From VRUE01 sp963732225 (GTDB taxonomy: Bacteria > Actinomycetota > Thermoleophilia > Solirubrobacterales > 70-9), in the NCBI GenBank assembly GCA_963732225.1, contig CAVSYR010000002.1, forward strand, positions 1,054,001-1,118,000: 64,000 nt of DNA, given 5' to 3'. Position numbers and translations under genes: made by a program. Every line of letters starts with the position of its first letter. Positions within the stretch are counted from its first letter, which is position 1. Shown here piece after piece: positions 26,222 to 34,526 of this stretch. The notes beneath the pieces are model-generated. The model worked only from the letters and a program-made list of their open reading frames with translations, did not search any database and had not been told where the DNA came from.

Positions 26222-26977
26222 TCAGTGGCGGCGTTCGTCGCGGAACATCTTCAGCGCGTAGGCACCGGCAGGGTGCTCGCGCAGCTCACGGACCGTCGCG
26301 GCCATCGCCGCCGGCAGCTCCTCAGGCTGGGGCAGTGGCACGCCGTACTCGGGTGGCATCAGCATCGGCGCCGCCAGTGAGGCGAAGGTGAGGTCGGCGG
26401 CGCTGAAGCGCTCGCCGCAGAGGTAGGGCCGGCCGTCGCCCAGCCGTTCGGCAACGGTGTCGAAGGTCTCGCGCACCGTGGCCTCTGACTGTGCGGCGGT
26501 GGCCGGCGTGACGTCGAGGTAGCGGTCGATGATGCGGGCCACCACGGGATAGGCAAACGGCAGCGCCCGGCGCTGCCAGGCCGGCACGCCGGTGCAGCCG
26601 TAGGCAACGGCGATGTCGCGGTGCCCACGCAGCGCGTTGTACATCCAGCGCCGTCCCTCCGGCCCGAGGCGGGCGTCGAAGTCGCTCTGCAGCGCCCGGA
26701 CCTCCGTCGCCGCTGCGGGTTCGTCGGGGAAGAGGCTGCGGTCCGGGGCCTTGGCGCTGGCCTCCTCGACGATGTCCGCCGAGTCGGCAAAGACCCGGTC
26801 TCCCCAGACCAGCACGGGCGCGGTTTTCTTGCCGCCGGCGCGAGTGACTGGAATCCAGTGGAGCACCTGCAGGTGTGCTCGCTCCTGGTAGGCGACGCCG
26901 GCCCAGTCGAGAGCCCAGCGAGCCTTCTCGCAGTAGTGACTGATCGGAATCGTGATCAGTGTTGGAAGCTCGCCCAC
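26222..26977 (-). CDS. Glutathione S-transferase family protein
   Basis: 251 residues from GTG 26977; upstream residues look non-coding. The N-terminal thioredoxin-like part has ITIPISHYCEKARWALDW, with Cys where GSTs bind or activate thiol, then TAPVLVWGDRVFADSADIV, equal to the cis-Pro and glutathione gamma-Glu contacts. The C-terminal all-helix domain holds GRPYLCGERFSAADLTFASL, a conserved GST hydrophobic-core signature. The thiol partner in an actinobacterium may not be glutathione. Confidence 0.88.
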   Translation of the reverse strand: MGELPTLITIPISHYCEKARWALDWAGVAYQERAHLQVLHWIPVTRAGGKKTAPVLVWGDRVFADSADIVEEASAKAPDRSLFPDEPAAATEVRALQSDFDARLGPEGRRWMYNALRGHRDIAVAYGCTGVPAWQRRALPFAYPVVARIIDRYLDVTPATAAQSEATVRETFDTVAERLGDGRPYLCGERFSAADLTFASLAAPMLMPPEYGVPLPQPEELPAAMAATVRELREHPAGAYALKMFRDERRH

Positions 26978-27033
26978 GGCAACAGTGTGAACACTAAGCT
27001 CAGGCGATGCTGCTCTAGTCAAGGAGGACGGAG

Positions 27034-27402
27034 ATGGTCGAGAAGATCGATGACATGCCGGCCGGGACGATCGGCTTCCGAGCCTCGGGGAAGCTGACGC
27101 CCGAGGACTATCGAGACGTGCTCGTCCCAACCCTGCGCGGGGCGGTCGAGGCCGGCGAGGTGCGGATGCTGTTCGTGCTCTCCGACTTCGAGGAGCTGGA
27201 GCCGCGAGCCTGGCTGGAGGACGCCAAGACCGGGGTCGAGCTCGGCTTCCTCAAGCACTCGGCCTGGAAGCGCTCGGCGATCGTCAGCGACGCCGAGTGG
27301 GTGAAGAAGGCGATGCGCCTGTTCGCCTGGATGACTCCGGGTGAGGTGAAGGTCTACGACCTCGACCAGGAGGACGAGGCCCGGGTCTGGGTCGCGGCCT
27401 GA
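27034..27402 (+). CDS. STAS/SpoIIAA-like protein
   Basis: 122 residues, with AAGGAGG just upstream. The start MVEKIDDMPAGTIGFRASGK, then YRDVLVPTLRGAVEAGEVRM, FVLSDFEELEPRAWLED and KVYDLDQEDEARVW match the SpoIIAA-like family (DUF3478). These have the STAS-type alpha/beta fold and, in some members, bind hydrophobic ligands or partner proteins. No anti-sigma or kinase gene lies next to it. Confidence 0.85.
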   Translation: MVEKIDDMPAGTIGFRASGKLTPEDYRDVLVPTLRGAVEAGEVRMLFVLSDFEELEPRAWLEDAKTGVELGFLKHSAWKRSAIVSDAEWVKKAMRLFAWMTPGEVKVYDLDQEDEARVWVAA

Positions 27403-27407
27403 GCGGC

Positions 27408-28025
27408 TTAGTCGCGGGCAGCGTCGTCGATCTGCACCGGGTAGCCGGCGCGCAGCGCGGCCACGCTCGACGGGGGCGTGATCACGTTTGCCACGCCACG
27501 CACGGGCCGGGAGCGGCGCTCGCCGTATCCCTCGTGCGTCCACTCGACGAGCCGATCCCCGATCACCACGGCGGGGGCCTCGTCGAGCACGACGAAGGCG
27601 CCGTCCGGCAGCTCGGCCCAAGGCAGCCCGTGCAGACGACGGCGGTGGGTGCCGCGGACGATTCGCTCGCTGTGCAATTGCCGGTTGATCTGCCTCGCTG
27701 ACGGAACCGCGACCCCCAGTCCCTCTGCCCAAGCGGCGCGATAGGCGTCGTAGCTCTCGCGCCGGCACTCCGCACAGGGCCGGTGGCCGGCGGCGAAGGC
27801 GACGGCCTCATCGTGGAAGAAGAGGAACGTGTAGTGGCCCGGCTGCCACTGCTCGCGCCAGCGGCCGCGGAACTCGAGTGCGCAGACGATCCAGAGGTCG
27901 CTGGCGTGGAAGCGGACGACCTCCCTGCCCCGGTGGAGGATGCCGCGGTTGCCGGTCCAGGCGCCGCGCAGTGGAAATGCCTCGATCTCGCCCAGTGGGG
28001 TTACGCGATTTCGAGCTGGCGCCAT
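27408..28025 (-). CDS. Uncharacterised protein with a conserved CxxC
   Basis: 205 residues. It has the conserved stretches RGAWTGNRGILHRGREV, LEFRGRWREQWQPGHYT, LFFHDEAVAFAAGHRPC and HRPCAECRRESYDAYRAAW; the last holds a CxxC. I recall this as a widespread but unnamed bacterial family; no enzyme activity is known to me. No membrane segment. It is divergent from the MFS gene with a 56-nt gap. Confidence 0.8.
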   Translation of the reverse strand: MAPARNRVTPLGEIEAFPLRGAWTGNRGILHRGREVVRFHASDLWIVCALEFRGRWREQWQPGHYTFLFFHDEAVAFAAGHRPCAECRRESYDAYRAAWAEGLGVAVPSARQINRQLHSERIVRGTHRRRLHGLPWAELPDGAFVVLDEAPAVVIGDRLVEWTHEGYGERRSRPVRGVANVITPPSSVAALRAGYPVQIDDAARD

Positions 28026-28081
28026 GTTTCAACGGTAAGGGGACCGCACCCGTAGACGCCGGAGATAAGGTCGCTTCGCCC

Positions 28082-29317
28082 ATGCGATCGCGTGACTCCA
28101 GCGGCTGGCCGACGATCGCCGCTTTCGCCTCGGTCTGCGCGGGCACGCAGCTGCTCTGGCTCACCTACGCGCCGATCGACACCGGCACCGCGCACTACTA
28201 CGGGGTGTCGACCTCAGCCGTCGGCTGGCTGGCTGAGATCTTTCCGCTGCTCTACGTGGTCCTGGCGATCCCGGCCGGTCGCCTGCTCGACAGTCACTTC
28301 AGGCCCGCGCTGCTGGCCGGCGGTGTTTTGATGGCGGCCGGCGGGGTGCTCCGACTCGGCGGCCAGACGTTTGCCTGGGCGATGGCGGGCCAGCTCGCGG
28401 TTGCCGTTGCCCAGCCCGTCGTGGTGAGCGCGATGGGCAAGGTCTCCGCTGACTACCTGCCGCTCGATCGGCGCGCCGCCGGCATCGCCGTCGCCTCCGC
28501 CGGCAGCTTTGCCGGCATGCTCCTCGCCCTGATCCTCGGGCCGACCCTGGGCGCCCACGGCCAGATCGAGCGCCTGCTTGTCGTGCAGGCAGTGCTCGGC
28601 GTCCTTGCCGCCGTCGCTTTGGCCCTGACCCTGCGTCGACCCACCTACGCGGGCGATGAGAGCGCGGCCGTTGAGGGCAGTGCCGTTCGGGCGCTCTGGA
28701 CGCTGCCGGCGATGCGGACGCTGTGTGGGTTGGCCTTCGTCGGCTTCGGCGTCTTCGTCGCTCTCGCCACCTGGCTGCAGACGCTGCTCGATCCCGCTGG
28801 CATCTCGGAACAGACCGCCGGAGTGCTGCTGGTCGCGATGGTCGTCGCCGGAATCGTCGGCTGCGCCGTCTTGCCTCCGCTGATCGCCCGTCGCGGCGCC
28901 GAGCGCACCTTCATGCGTGGCGCCGTGCTGACCAGCGCCCTCGGTTGCGCCGCGCTTGGCGCGTTCACGATGCTGGGTGCTCGCGCTGGCGTGATCACGG
29001 TGATGGGCTTGATCATGCTGCCGGCGCTGCCGGTGATCCTCACCGCTGCCGAGCGGCTGGCCGGTTCGGCAGAAGGCACGGCGGGGGCGATCATCTGGAT
29101 GGCCGGCAACCTCGGCGGGCTGGTGGTGGCGCTGATCGTCCAGGCCCTCGTCGACGAGCCGCTGGCGGCATTCCTCGCCATGGCCGCGGTCTCACTGCTC
29201 GGGGTACCGCTGGCCGCGCGGTTCCCCTCCGCCGCCTCAGCGGAGGGGAAGGTCGCGGCGGCAGACGGTGCGATGCTCGCTGGCTCAGCCTCCGGGGTGG
29301 CTGGAAACGAGGACTGA
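28082..29317 (+). CDS. MFS transporter
   Basis: 411 residues from ATG 28082, with about twelve hydrophobic segments. Segment 2-3 loop PAGRLLDSHFRP is the MFS motif A variant. The N-half includes FAWAMAGQLAVAVAQPVVVS and the C-half TSALGCAALGAFTMLG. It is nearest to the NNP/POT-like small-molecule efflux or uptake type seen with FLVCR-like proteins, but substrate is unknown. Its end overlaps the convergent exported-protein gene by 33 nt. Confidence 0.9.
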   Translation: MRSRDSSGWPTIAAFASVCAGTQLLWLTYAPIDTGTAHYYGVSTSAVGWLAEIFPLLYVVLAIPAGRLLDSHFRPALLAGGVLMAAGGVLRLGGQTFAWAMAGQLAVAVAQPVVVSAMGKVSADYLPLDRRAAGIAVASAGSFAGMLLALILGPTLGAHGQIERLLVVQAVLGVLAAVALALTLRRPTYAGDESAAVEGSAVRALWTLPAMRTLCGLAFVGFGVFVALATWLQTLLDPAGISEQTAGVLLVAMVVAGIVGCAVLPPLIARRGAERTFMRGAVLTSALGCAALGAFTMLGARAGVITVMGLIMLPALPVILTAAERLAGSAEGTAGAIIWMAGNLGGLVVALIVQALVDEPLAAFLAMAAVSLLGVPLAARFPSAASAEGKVAAADGAMLAGSASGVAGNED

Positions 29318-29848
29318 GGTCACCTTGGTGGAGTTGATGAAGTCGAACTGGGTTTCGATTTCTCCCTTCCCCTTCAGGATGAAATCGGTGAAGCCGCTAC
29401 CACTGAGCTTCTTTGCACTCGGATAGGCCTTCTTCACTTCGCCCATCGTCGAGCCGATTCCGATTCCCTTCGAGGTCTTGAACTGGCTCAGGGGCGTGTT
29501 CAGGTCCGGCTTCAGCGTGCCTCCAACCATCTTCTGGCCGACCGTGAGGAAGACATTCCAGACCTTGGCCGGACCGCTGCCGCTGGCCGGTTCCTCGAGC
29601 AGGACGTTGGCGCTGGTCGCCGTTTCGTCGCCGTGCTTGCCGCCTTCGTAGACGCACTGGAATTCGCAGTCTTTGGTGTTGCCCCAGGCTTTCTTCACCT
29701 TGCTGGCGGTGGCGCCGAGGGCGACGCCGCCGATCGACTTGCCGGGGACGATCAGCGTCGTGCTGGGCTTCGGCAGCGCGGCGCCGGCGCTCGCCGGCAG
29801 GGCGAGGGCAAGGATCGCGCCGAGAAGGACGGCGATACGAGCGGTCAT
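29285..29848 (-). CDS. Exported protein with SIGGV-LG repeat motif
   Basis: 187 residues with a signal peptide ending ALPASAGA. KSIGGVALGATASKVKKAWG, and later GIGIGSTMGEVKKAYPSA, are two copies of a motif (GxxLGxxxxxVxxxxG) common in exported proteins of Solirubrobacterales. Between them lies CEFQCVYEGG with a likely disulfide pair. Function unknown, perhaps surface-bound. The 3' end overlaps the MFS gene by 33 nt. Confidence 0.8.
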   Translation of the reverse strand: MTARIAVLLGAILALALPASAGAALPKPSTTLIVPGKSIGGVALGATASKVKKAWGNTKDCEFQCVYEGGKHGDETATSANVLLEEPASGSGPAKVWNVFLTVGQKMVGGTLKPDLNTPLSQFKTSKGIGIGSTMGEVKKAYPSAKKLSGSGFTDFILKGKGEIETQFDFINSTKVTSVLVSSHPGG

Positions 29849-29976
29849 CTACTGCTCCTTGTTGGTTGGAGGCCCTCGATCTGAGGGCCGTGAGGAAGGC
29901 GGGGATCATATGTGGGCTCTGCAGTGACGTCGCCCCGACGCCAATCTTTAGGAAGCACGTCTACCGTCACCGGTCC

Positions 29977-30963
29977 ATGGCTCCTTACTGGAAGGACTCG
30001 GTTGCCCGGCACGAGCAACCCTCGCTCCGTCACAGCCTCCTCGACGTGGCCACCTCTGTGTTGCCCTACCTGGCCCTGAGCGTCGCTATGTATCTCTGCC
30101 TCGACGTCTCAGTTTGGATCACCCTTGTCCTTGCGGTTCCGGCGGCAGGTTTTCTCCTGCGCACGTTCATCGTCTTCCACGACTGCGCCCACGGTTCTTT
30201 CCTGCCCAGTAGGCGAGCGAACCTCTGGCTCGGCCGCTTTACCGGCCTGCTCGTCTTCCAGCCGTTTGGCAACTGGCGCCACAACCACGCCGTGCATCAC
30301 GGAACGTCCGGCGACCTTGATCGTCGCGGGACCGGGGACATCCCGACCCTGACCGTCGAGGAGTACCTCTCCCGCCCCTGGAAAGGGCGGCTCGGCTATC
30401 GCCTCTTTCGCAGCCCCGTGGTGATGTTCGGGATCGGCCCGATCTGGTCGCTGATGATCGGGCCTCGCCTCTGGTCGAAGAAGATGCGCCCGCGCCAGCG
30501 TCGCAGCGTAATCGCAACGAACCTCGTCCTCGCGGCCGTGATCGGAGCGATTTTTTGGTTTGTCGGCATCGAGGCTTGGCTGCTCGTGCAGATGCCGATC
30601 GCGATCATCGCCGGCACGATGGGAGTCTTCATGTTCTACGTCCAGCACCAGTTCGAGGACGTCTACTGGGAGAACTCGGAGGACTGGAACTACGCCGACG
30701 CTGCCCTGCAGGGAAGCTCCTACTTGATGCTGCCGAAGATCCTTCAGTTCTTTACCGGGAACATCGGCCTGCACCACGTTCACCATCTCAGCGCCAAGAT
30801 TCCCAACTACCACCTGCAGCGTGCCCACGACGAGAACCCGATCTTTCACGATGTCCCGGTGCTGAGCGTTTTCGACGGGCTGCGCGCGATCCGGCTCAAG
30901 GTGATCGATCCGGCGAGTGGTCGGCTGCTGACCTGGCGACAGGTCAAGGCTGCCACCGGCTAG
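29977..30963 (+). CDS. Membrane fatty acid desaturase
   Basis: 328 residues from ATG 29977. Di-iron histidine boxes are present: HDCAHGSF, HNHAVHHGTSG and HHVHHLSAKIPNYHL, in the spacing of the acyl-lipid desaturase family (DesA type). Hydrophobic pairs flank the boxes. It puts a double bond into membrane lipid acyl chains with O2 and an electron donor. No ferredoxin or reductase gene is adjacent. Confidence 0.93.
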   Translation: MAPYWKDSVARHEQPSLRHSLLDVATSVLPYLALSVAMYLCLDVSVWITLVLAVPAAGFLLRTFIVFHDCAHGSFLPSRRANLWLGRFTGLLVFQPFGNWRHNHAVHHGTSGDLDRRGTGDIPTLTVEEYLSRPWKGRLGYRLFRSPVVMFGIGPIWSLMIGPRLWSKKMRPRQRRSVIATNLVLAAVIGAIFWFVGIEAWLLVQMPIAIIAGTMGVFMFYVQHQFEDVYWENSEDWNYADAALQGSSYLMLPKILQFFTGNIGLHHVHHLSAKIPNYHLQRAHDENPIFHDVPVLSVFDGLRAIRLKVIDPASGRLLTWRQVKAATG

Positions 30964-31016
30964 GGCCCGGACTGGTCTCATCTTGAGTTAAGCGCGGCGT
31001 TCCACACTGCCGCGCC

Positions 31017-32261
31017 ATGAACTCCGCCCAGACGTACCCAGCCGTCTCGCCGCCCAGCAGGTCCACCAAGTGGTGGGCTCGCCAGATGCTCAACAAGGTG
31101 CCCGAGATCACCGTCTACTTCTGGCTGATCAAGGTGCTCTGCACGACGGTCGGCGAGACCTTCGCCGACAACCTCAACGAAAACCTCGGCCTCGGCCTGA
31201 CCAACACCAGTTACATCATGGGGGCGCTGCTGATCGCGGTCCTCGTCTTCCAGTTCCGGGCGCGGAAGTACGTGCCCGGTATCTACTGGTTGGCGGTGGT
31301 CCTGATCAGCGTCGTCGGCACCCTGGTCAGCGACAATCTGGTCGAAAACGGGGTCACCCTGGAAGCGACGACGATCGGCTTCAGTATCGCCCTGATCGCG
31401 GTCTTTGCCACCTGGTACGCGTTCGAGCGCACGCTCTCGGTCCACACCATCTACACGACCCGCCGCGAGTCGTTCTACTGGCTGGCGATCCTCTTCACCT
31501 TCGCCCTCGGCACCTCGGCCGGCGACTTCCTCTCCGAGCAGCTCGAACTCGGCTACCTAGCCGCGCTGGGGATCTTCGCCGGCGCGATCGTCGTCGTCGC
31601 CATCCTTCACTTTGGCCTGAAGCTGAACGCGATCCTCTCCTTCTGGCTCGCCTACATCCTTACCCGGCCGCTCGGCGCCTCGATCGGCGACTACCTCGCC
31701 TCACCGACCGGCGAAGGCGGCCTTGGGCTGGGCACCAACCTGACCAGCGTGATCTTCCTCTCGACGATCTTGGCGCTGGTCGTCTTCCTGGCGATCTCCA
31801 AGCGCGACGTGATCCGCTCGGGCTCCGCCGCCGCCCGCGGTCTCGCCGGAGAGGGGAGCCCGGCCGTTCTCGTCGTCCTCAACAAGGTCGAGGCGACCGC
31901 CGCGCTGCTCGACGCGGTGAAGCGACGCACGGCCGCCGGCGCGGCGCGCTTCTTCGTCCTCGTGCCGAACCCCGATCACGTTGGCTTTGATCGCAACGGC
32001 TCCGATTCCGCTGACGGCGAGGCGCTGTTGGCCAGGGCGCTGACCCAGTTGCAGGCGCCGGCCGAGTCGATTGTCTCCGGCCGGGTCGCCGACAGCCCCA
32101 ACGCCTACGACGACATCGTCGCGGCGCTGGACGGCGGCAATTACCGCGAGATCATCCTCGAGACCCCGCCAACTCACCTCTCGCACTGGCTCCACGTCGA
32201 CCTGCCCGAGCGGGTGGCGGACCTCGGCTATCCCTTGACGACGGTGACCGCCACCAGCTAG
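31017..32261 (+). CDS. DUF347 (COG4705) membrane protein with a C-terminal USP-like domain
   Basis: 414 residues. The first 270 carry about eight membrane segments with the DUF347 repeat: LNKVPEITVYFWLIKVL, CTTVGETFADNLNE, and the second half FWLAYILTRPLGASIGDYL. The C-terminal 130 residues form a soluble beta-alpha domain (AVLVVLNKVEATAALLDAV, ARFFVLVPNP, REIILETPPTHLSHWLH) like that of the 16.2 kb protein. A paralogue without this domain lies at 42.4 kb. The function is not known. The IS630 element lies in its stop codon. Confidence 0.88.
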   Translation: MNSAQTYPAVSPPSRSTKWWARQMLNKVPEITVYFWLIKVLCTTVGETFADNLNENLGLGLTNTSYIMGALLIAVLVFQFRARKYVPGIYWLAVVLISVVGTLVSDNLVENGVTLEATTIGFSIALIAVFATWYAFERTLSVHTIYTTRRESFYWLAILFTFALGTSAGDFLSEQLELGYLAALGIFAGAIVVVAILHFGLKLNAILSFWLAYILTRPLGASIGDYLASPTGEGGLGLGTNLTSVIFLSTILALVVFLAISKRDVIRSGSAAARGLAGEGSPAVLVVLNKVEATAALLDAVKRRTAAGAARFFVLVPNPDHVGFDRNGSDSADGEALLARALTQLQAPAESIVSGRVADSPNAYDDIVAALDGGNYREIILETPPTHLSHWLHVDLPERVADLGYPLTTVTATS

Positions 32262-32275
32262 TGACCTGAGTCGTT
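32261..32275 (+). repeat. IS630 left terminal inverted repeat
   Basis: GTGACCTGAGTCGTT, perfect match to the complement of 33403-33417; preceded by the TA at 32259-32260. Confidence 0.95.
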
Positions 32276-32340
32276 AGTTCGTAGGCATAGAGCCCTGCGC
32301 GTCGAAGTCGTCGCCATCGCAAGCGACGATTGGAGACCTC

Positions 32341-33420
32341 ATGCCCCAGCGTGTGGATGTCGTCCTCGACCAGCAGGAACGAGAGGTGCTTGAGCGGTGG
32401 GCCCGCCGCCCCAAGAGCGCCCAGGCCCTGGCGCTTCGCTGCCGGATCGTCTTGGCGGCGGCTGACGGAGAGCAAAGCAAGGACATCGCCGCCCGGCTTG
32501 GCTGCACTCGCTCCACCGTGGGCAAGTGGCGAGGGCGCTTTGCCGAGAAAGGCATCGACGGCCTGCACGATGAGCCCCGCCCGGGCAAGCCACGCTCGAT
32601 CACCGACGAAGACGTCGAACGGGTGATCATCAAGACGCTGGAGGAGAGCCCACCCAACGCGACCCACTGGTCGACGCGCCAGATGGCCGGCGCAACGGGG
32701 ATGAGCCAGACTGCAGTCAGCCGGATCTGGCGCGCCTTCGGGCTGAAGCCCCATCGCTCAGAGCACTTCAAGCTCTCACCCGACCCGCAGTTCGTCGACA
32801 AGGTCGAGAACATCGTCGGGCTCTACCTCAATCCCCCAGAAGCGGCGGTCGTGCTCTGCGTCGATGAGAAGTCCCAGATCCAGGCGCTCGAGCGCTCCTC
32901 GCCGATCTTGCCGCTGATGCCCGGCGTGCCCGAGCGACAGACCCACGACTACGTGCGCAACGGCACCACGAATCTCTACGCCGCCCTTGATGTCGCCTCC
33001 GGCAAGGTGATCTCAGAGATGACTCCTCGCCACCGCGCCGAGGAGTTCCGCCGCTTCCTCAACCTGATCGAGAGCTCGGTGCCAGACCACCTCGACATCC
33101 ACGTCGTGCTCGACAACTCCTCGACCCACAAGACGCCTTCGATCCAGCGCTGGCTCAAACGCCACCCGCGCTTCACCTTGCACTTCACGCCCACCTACAG
33201 CTCTTGGCTGAACCTGGTCGAGCGCTGGTTCGCCGAGCTGACCACGAAGTGGATCAAGCGCGGCGCCCACCGCTCTGTTCGCGACCTGGTCGCCTCGATC
33301 CGAACCTGGATCGCCAACTGGAACGACGAGCCCAAGCCCTACGTTTGGCACAAGAGCGCCGACGAGATCCTCGACAGCCTTGCCGCCTACTGCCAGCGGA
33401 TCAACGACTCAGGTCACTAG
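32341..33420 (+). CDS. IS630-family transposase
   Basis: 359 residues. The N-terminus holds helix-turn-helix parts (DGEQSKDIAARLGCTRSTVG). The DDE catalytic triad is visible: CVDEKSQIQA, HVVLDNSSTHKT and SSWLNLVERWFAEL. Reading frame is intact, so it may be active. The stop TAG is made from the TA target copy plus one host base (33418-33420), so it depends on the insertion site. GGAGA near 32331 is a weak ribosome site. Confidence 0.97.
   Translation: MPQRVDVVLDQQEREVLERWARRPKSAQALALRCRIVLAAADGEQSKDIAARLGCTRSTVGKWRGRFAEKGIDGLHDEPRPGKPRSITDEDVERVIIKTLEESPPNATHWSTRQMAGATGMSQTAVSRIWRAFGLKPHRSEHFKLSPDPQFVDKVENIVGLYLNPPEAAVVLCVDEKSQIQALERSSPILPLMPGVPERQTHDYVRNGTTNLYAALDVASGKVISEMTPRHRAEEFRRFLNLIESSVPDHLDIHVVLDNSSTHKTPSIQRWLKRHPRFTLHFTPTYSSWLNLVERWFAELTTKWIKRGAHRSVRDLVASIRTWIANWNDEPKPYVWHKSADEILDSLAAYCQRINDSGH
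33403..33417 (-). repeat. IS630 right terminal inverted repeat
   Basis: AACGACTCAGGTCAC, complement of the left end; followed by TA at 33418-33419. Confidence 0.95.
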
Positions 33421-34526
33421 CCGAACGCGGGAAGGCGTTCAGCCGCAGCGTTGCTCTGTCCGCCCTCGGCGGGGTAGGACAGGGCCGTGCCCTCGACCGC
33501 GATCACCACTTCATCGCCGGTCTGGGGCAGCTGGTGGCCAGCGGCGCGGGCGACGATCTCGCGGTGATCGGGGTCGTCGAGGGCGATGCGGGCCGTTGCG
33601 TCGTGCCCGTAGAAGGCGGTCGAGAGCACCCGGCCTCGCGGCTCCTCGCTGCTGTCGGCAAGCCCGGCGTCCCGGCAGAGGATCTGCTCGGGGCGCAGCA
33701 TCAGCGTCGCCTGGGTCCCGTTGCCGGTCTTGCTGCCACGAGTGGGGAGGCGGCCGAGGGCGGTCTCCGCGTGGTCGCCGTCCAGCTGACCCTCGAGCAG
33801 CACGGCCTCGCCGACGAAGCGGGCGACCTCGGCGTCGACCGGGTCGCGGTAGAGCGTCTGCGGGTCGGCCGCCTGCACGATTCGCCCGCCGCGCATGACG
33901 GCGACGGTGTCGGCCAGTGAGAGCGCCTCCTCCTGGTCGTGGGTGACGAGCAGGGCGGTCGCGCCGGCGGCCCGCAGGGTCTCGCGGACCTCGCCGCGCA
34001 CCTGCGCGCGCAGGCCGGCGTCGAGGGCGTCGAAGGGCTCGTCGAGCAGGACCAGGCCCGGTTCCGGAGCCAGCGCTCGCGCCAGCGCCACCCGCTGCTG
34101 CTGGCCGCCGGAGAGCTGATGCGGGAAGCGCTGCGCCAGGCCGCTGAGCCCGACCAGTTGCAGCAGCTCCTCGACCCGGCCGCCGCGGCGCTGGGCGCGG
34201 GGCAGGCCGAAGCCGACGTTGGCGGCGACATCGAGGTGGGGGAAGAGCGCTCCCTCCTGGGGCACGAAGCCGATCGCGCGGCGCTCGGGGGCGAGGTGGG
34301 TGTGCTCGTCGCAGAGCACCCGCTCGCCGAGCCGGATCGAGCCGCCGTCGGCGTGCTCGAAGCCGCCGAGCAGGCGCAGCAGCGTCGTCTTGCCGCAGCC
34401 CGAGGGGCCGAGGACGGCGGTGAGGCTGCCGGTGGGGACCTCGAGGTCGAGGTCGGCGAGCACGACCGAGCTGCCGAACGACTTGCGCAGTCCGGTGACG
34501 GAGAGCGATGTCGCCGGGCTCATCAT
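33417..34526 (-). CDS. fbpC: Fe(III)-type ABC transporter ATP-binding protein
   Basis: 369 residues. Walker A GPSGCGKTT (40-48), Q-loop FVPQEGALFPH, signature LSGGQQQRVALARALA, Walker B LVLLDEPFDALD and the switch His in LLVTHDQEE are all there. A C-terminal regulatory beta domain (LMLRPEQILC) is of the TOBE type found in FbpC/PotA proteins. It powers the iron permease. Its ATG overlaps the permease stop by 4 nt. Its TAG now uses the last C of the IS plus the TA target copy. Confidence 0.93.
   Translation of the reverse strand: MMSPATSLSVTGLRKSFGSSVVLADLDLEVPTGSLTAVLGPSGCGKTTLLRLLGGFEHADGGSIRLGERVLCDEHTHLAPERRAIGFVPQEGALFPHLDVAANVGFGLPRAQRRGGRVEELLQLVGLSGLAQRFPHQLSGGQQQRVALARALAPEPGLVLLDEPFDALDAGLRAQVRGEVRETLRAAGATALLVTHDQEEALSLADTVAVMRGGRIVQAADPQTLYRDPVDAEVARFVGEAVLLEGQLDGDHAETALGRLPTRGSKTGNGTQATLMLRPEQILCRDAGLADSSEEPRGRVLSTAFYGHDATARIALDDPDHREIVARAAGHQLPQTGDEVVIAVEGTALSYPAEGGQSNAAAERLPAFG

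Larger units (their letters stand above)
32261..33417 (+). mobile_element. IS630-family insertion sequence, complete
   Basis: 1157 bp. The ends are perfect 15-bp inverted repeats, GTGACCTGAGTCGTT at 32261-32275 and its complement at 33403-33417, then imperfect beyond. The flanks are TA at 32259-32260 and TA at 33418-33419, the TA duplication typical of the IS630/Tc1 group. It carries one transposase gene and looks intact. Confidence 0.95.
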
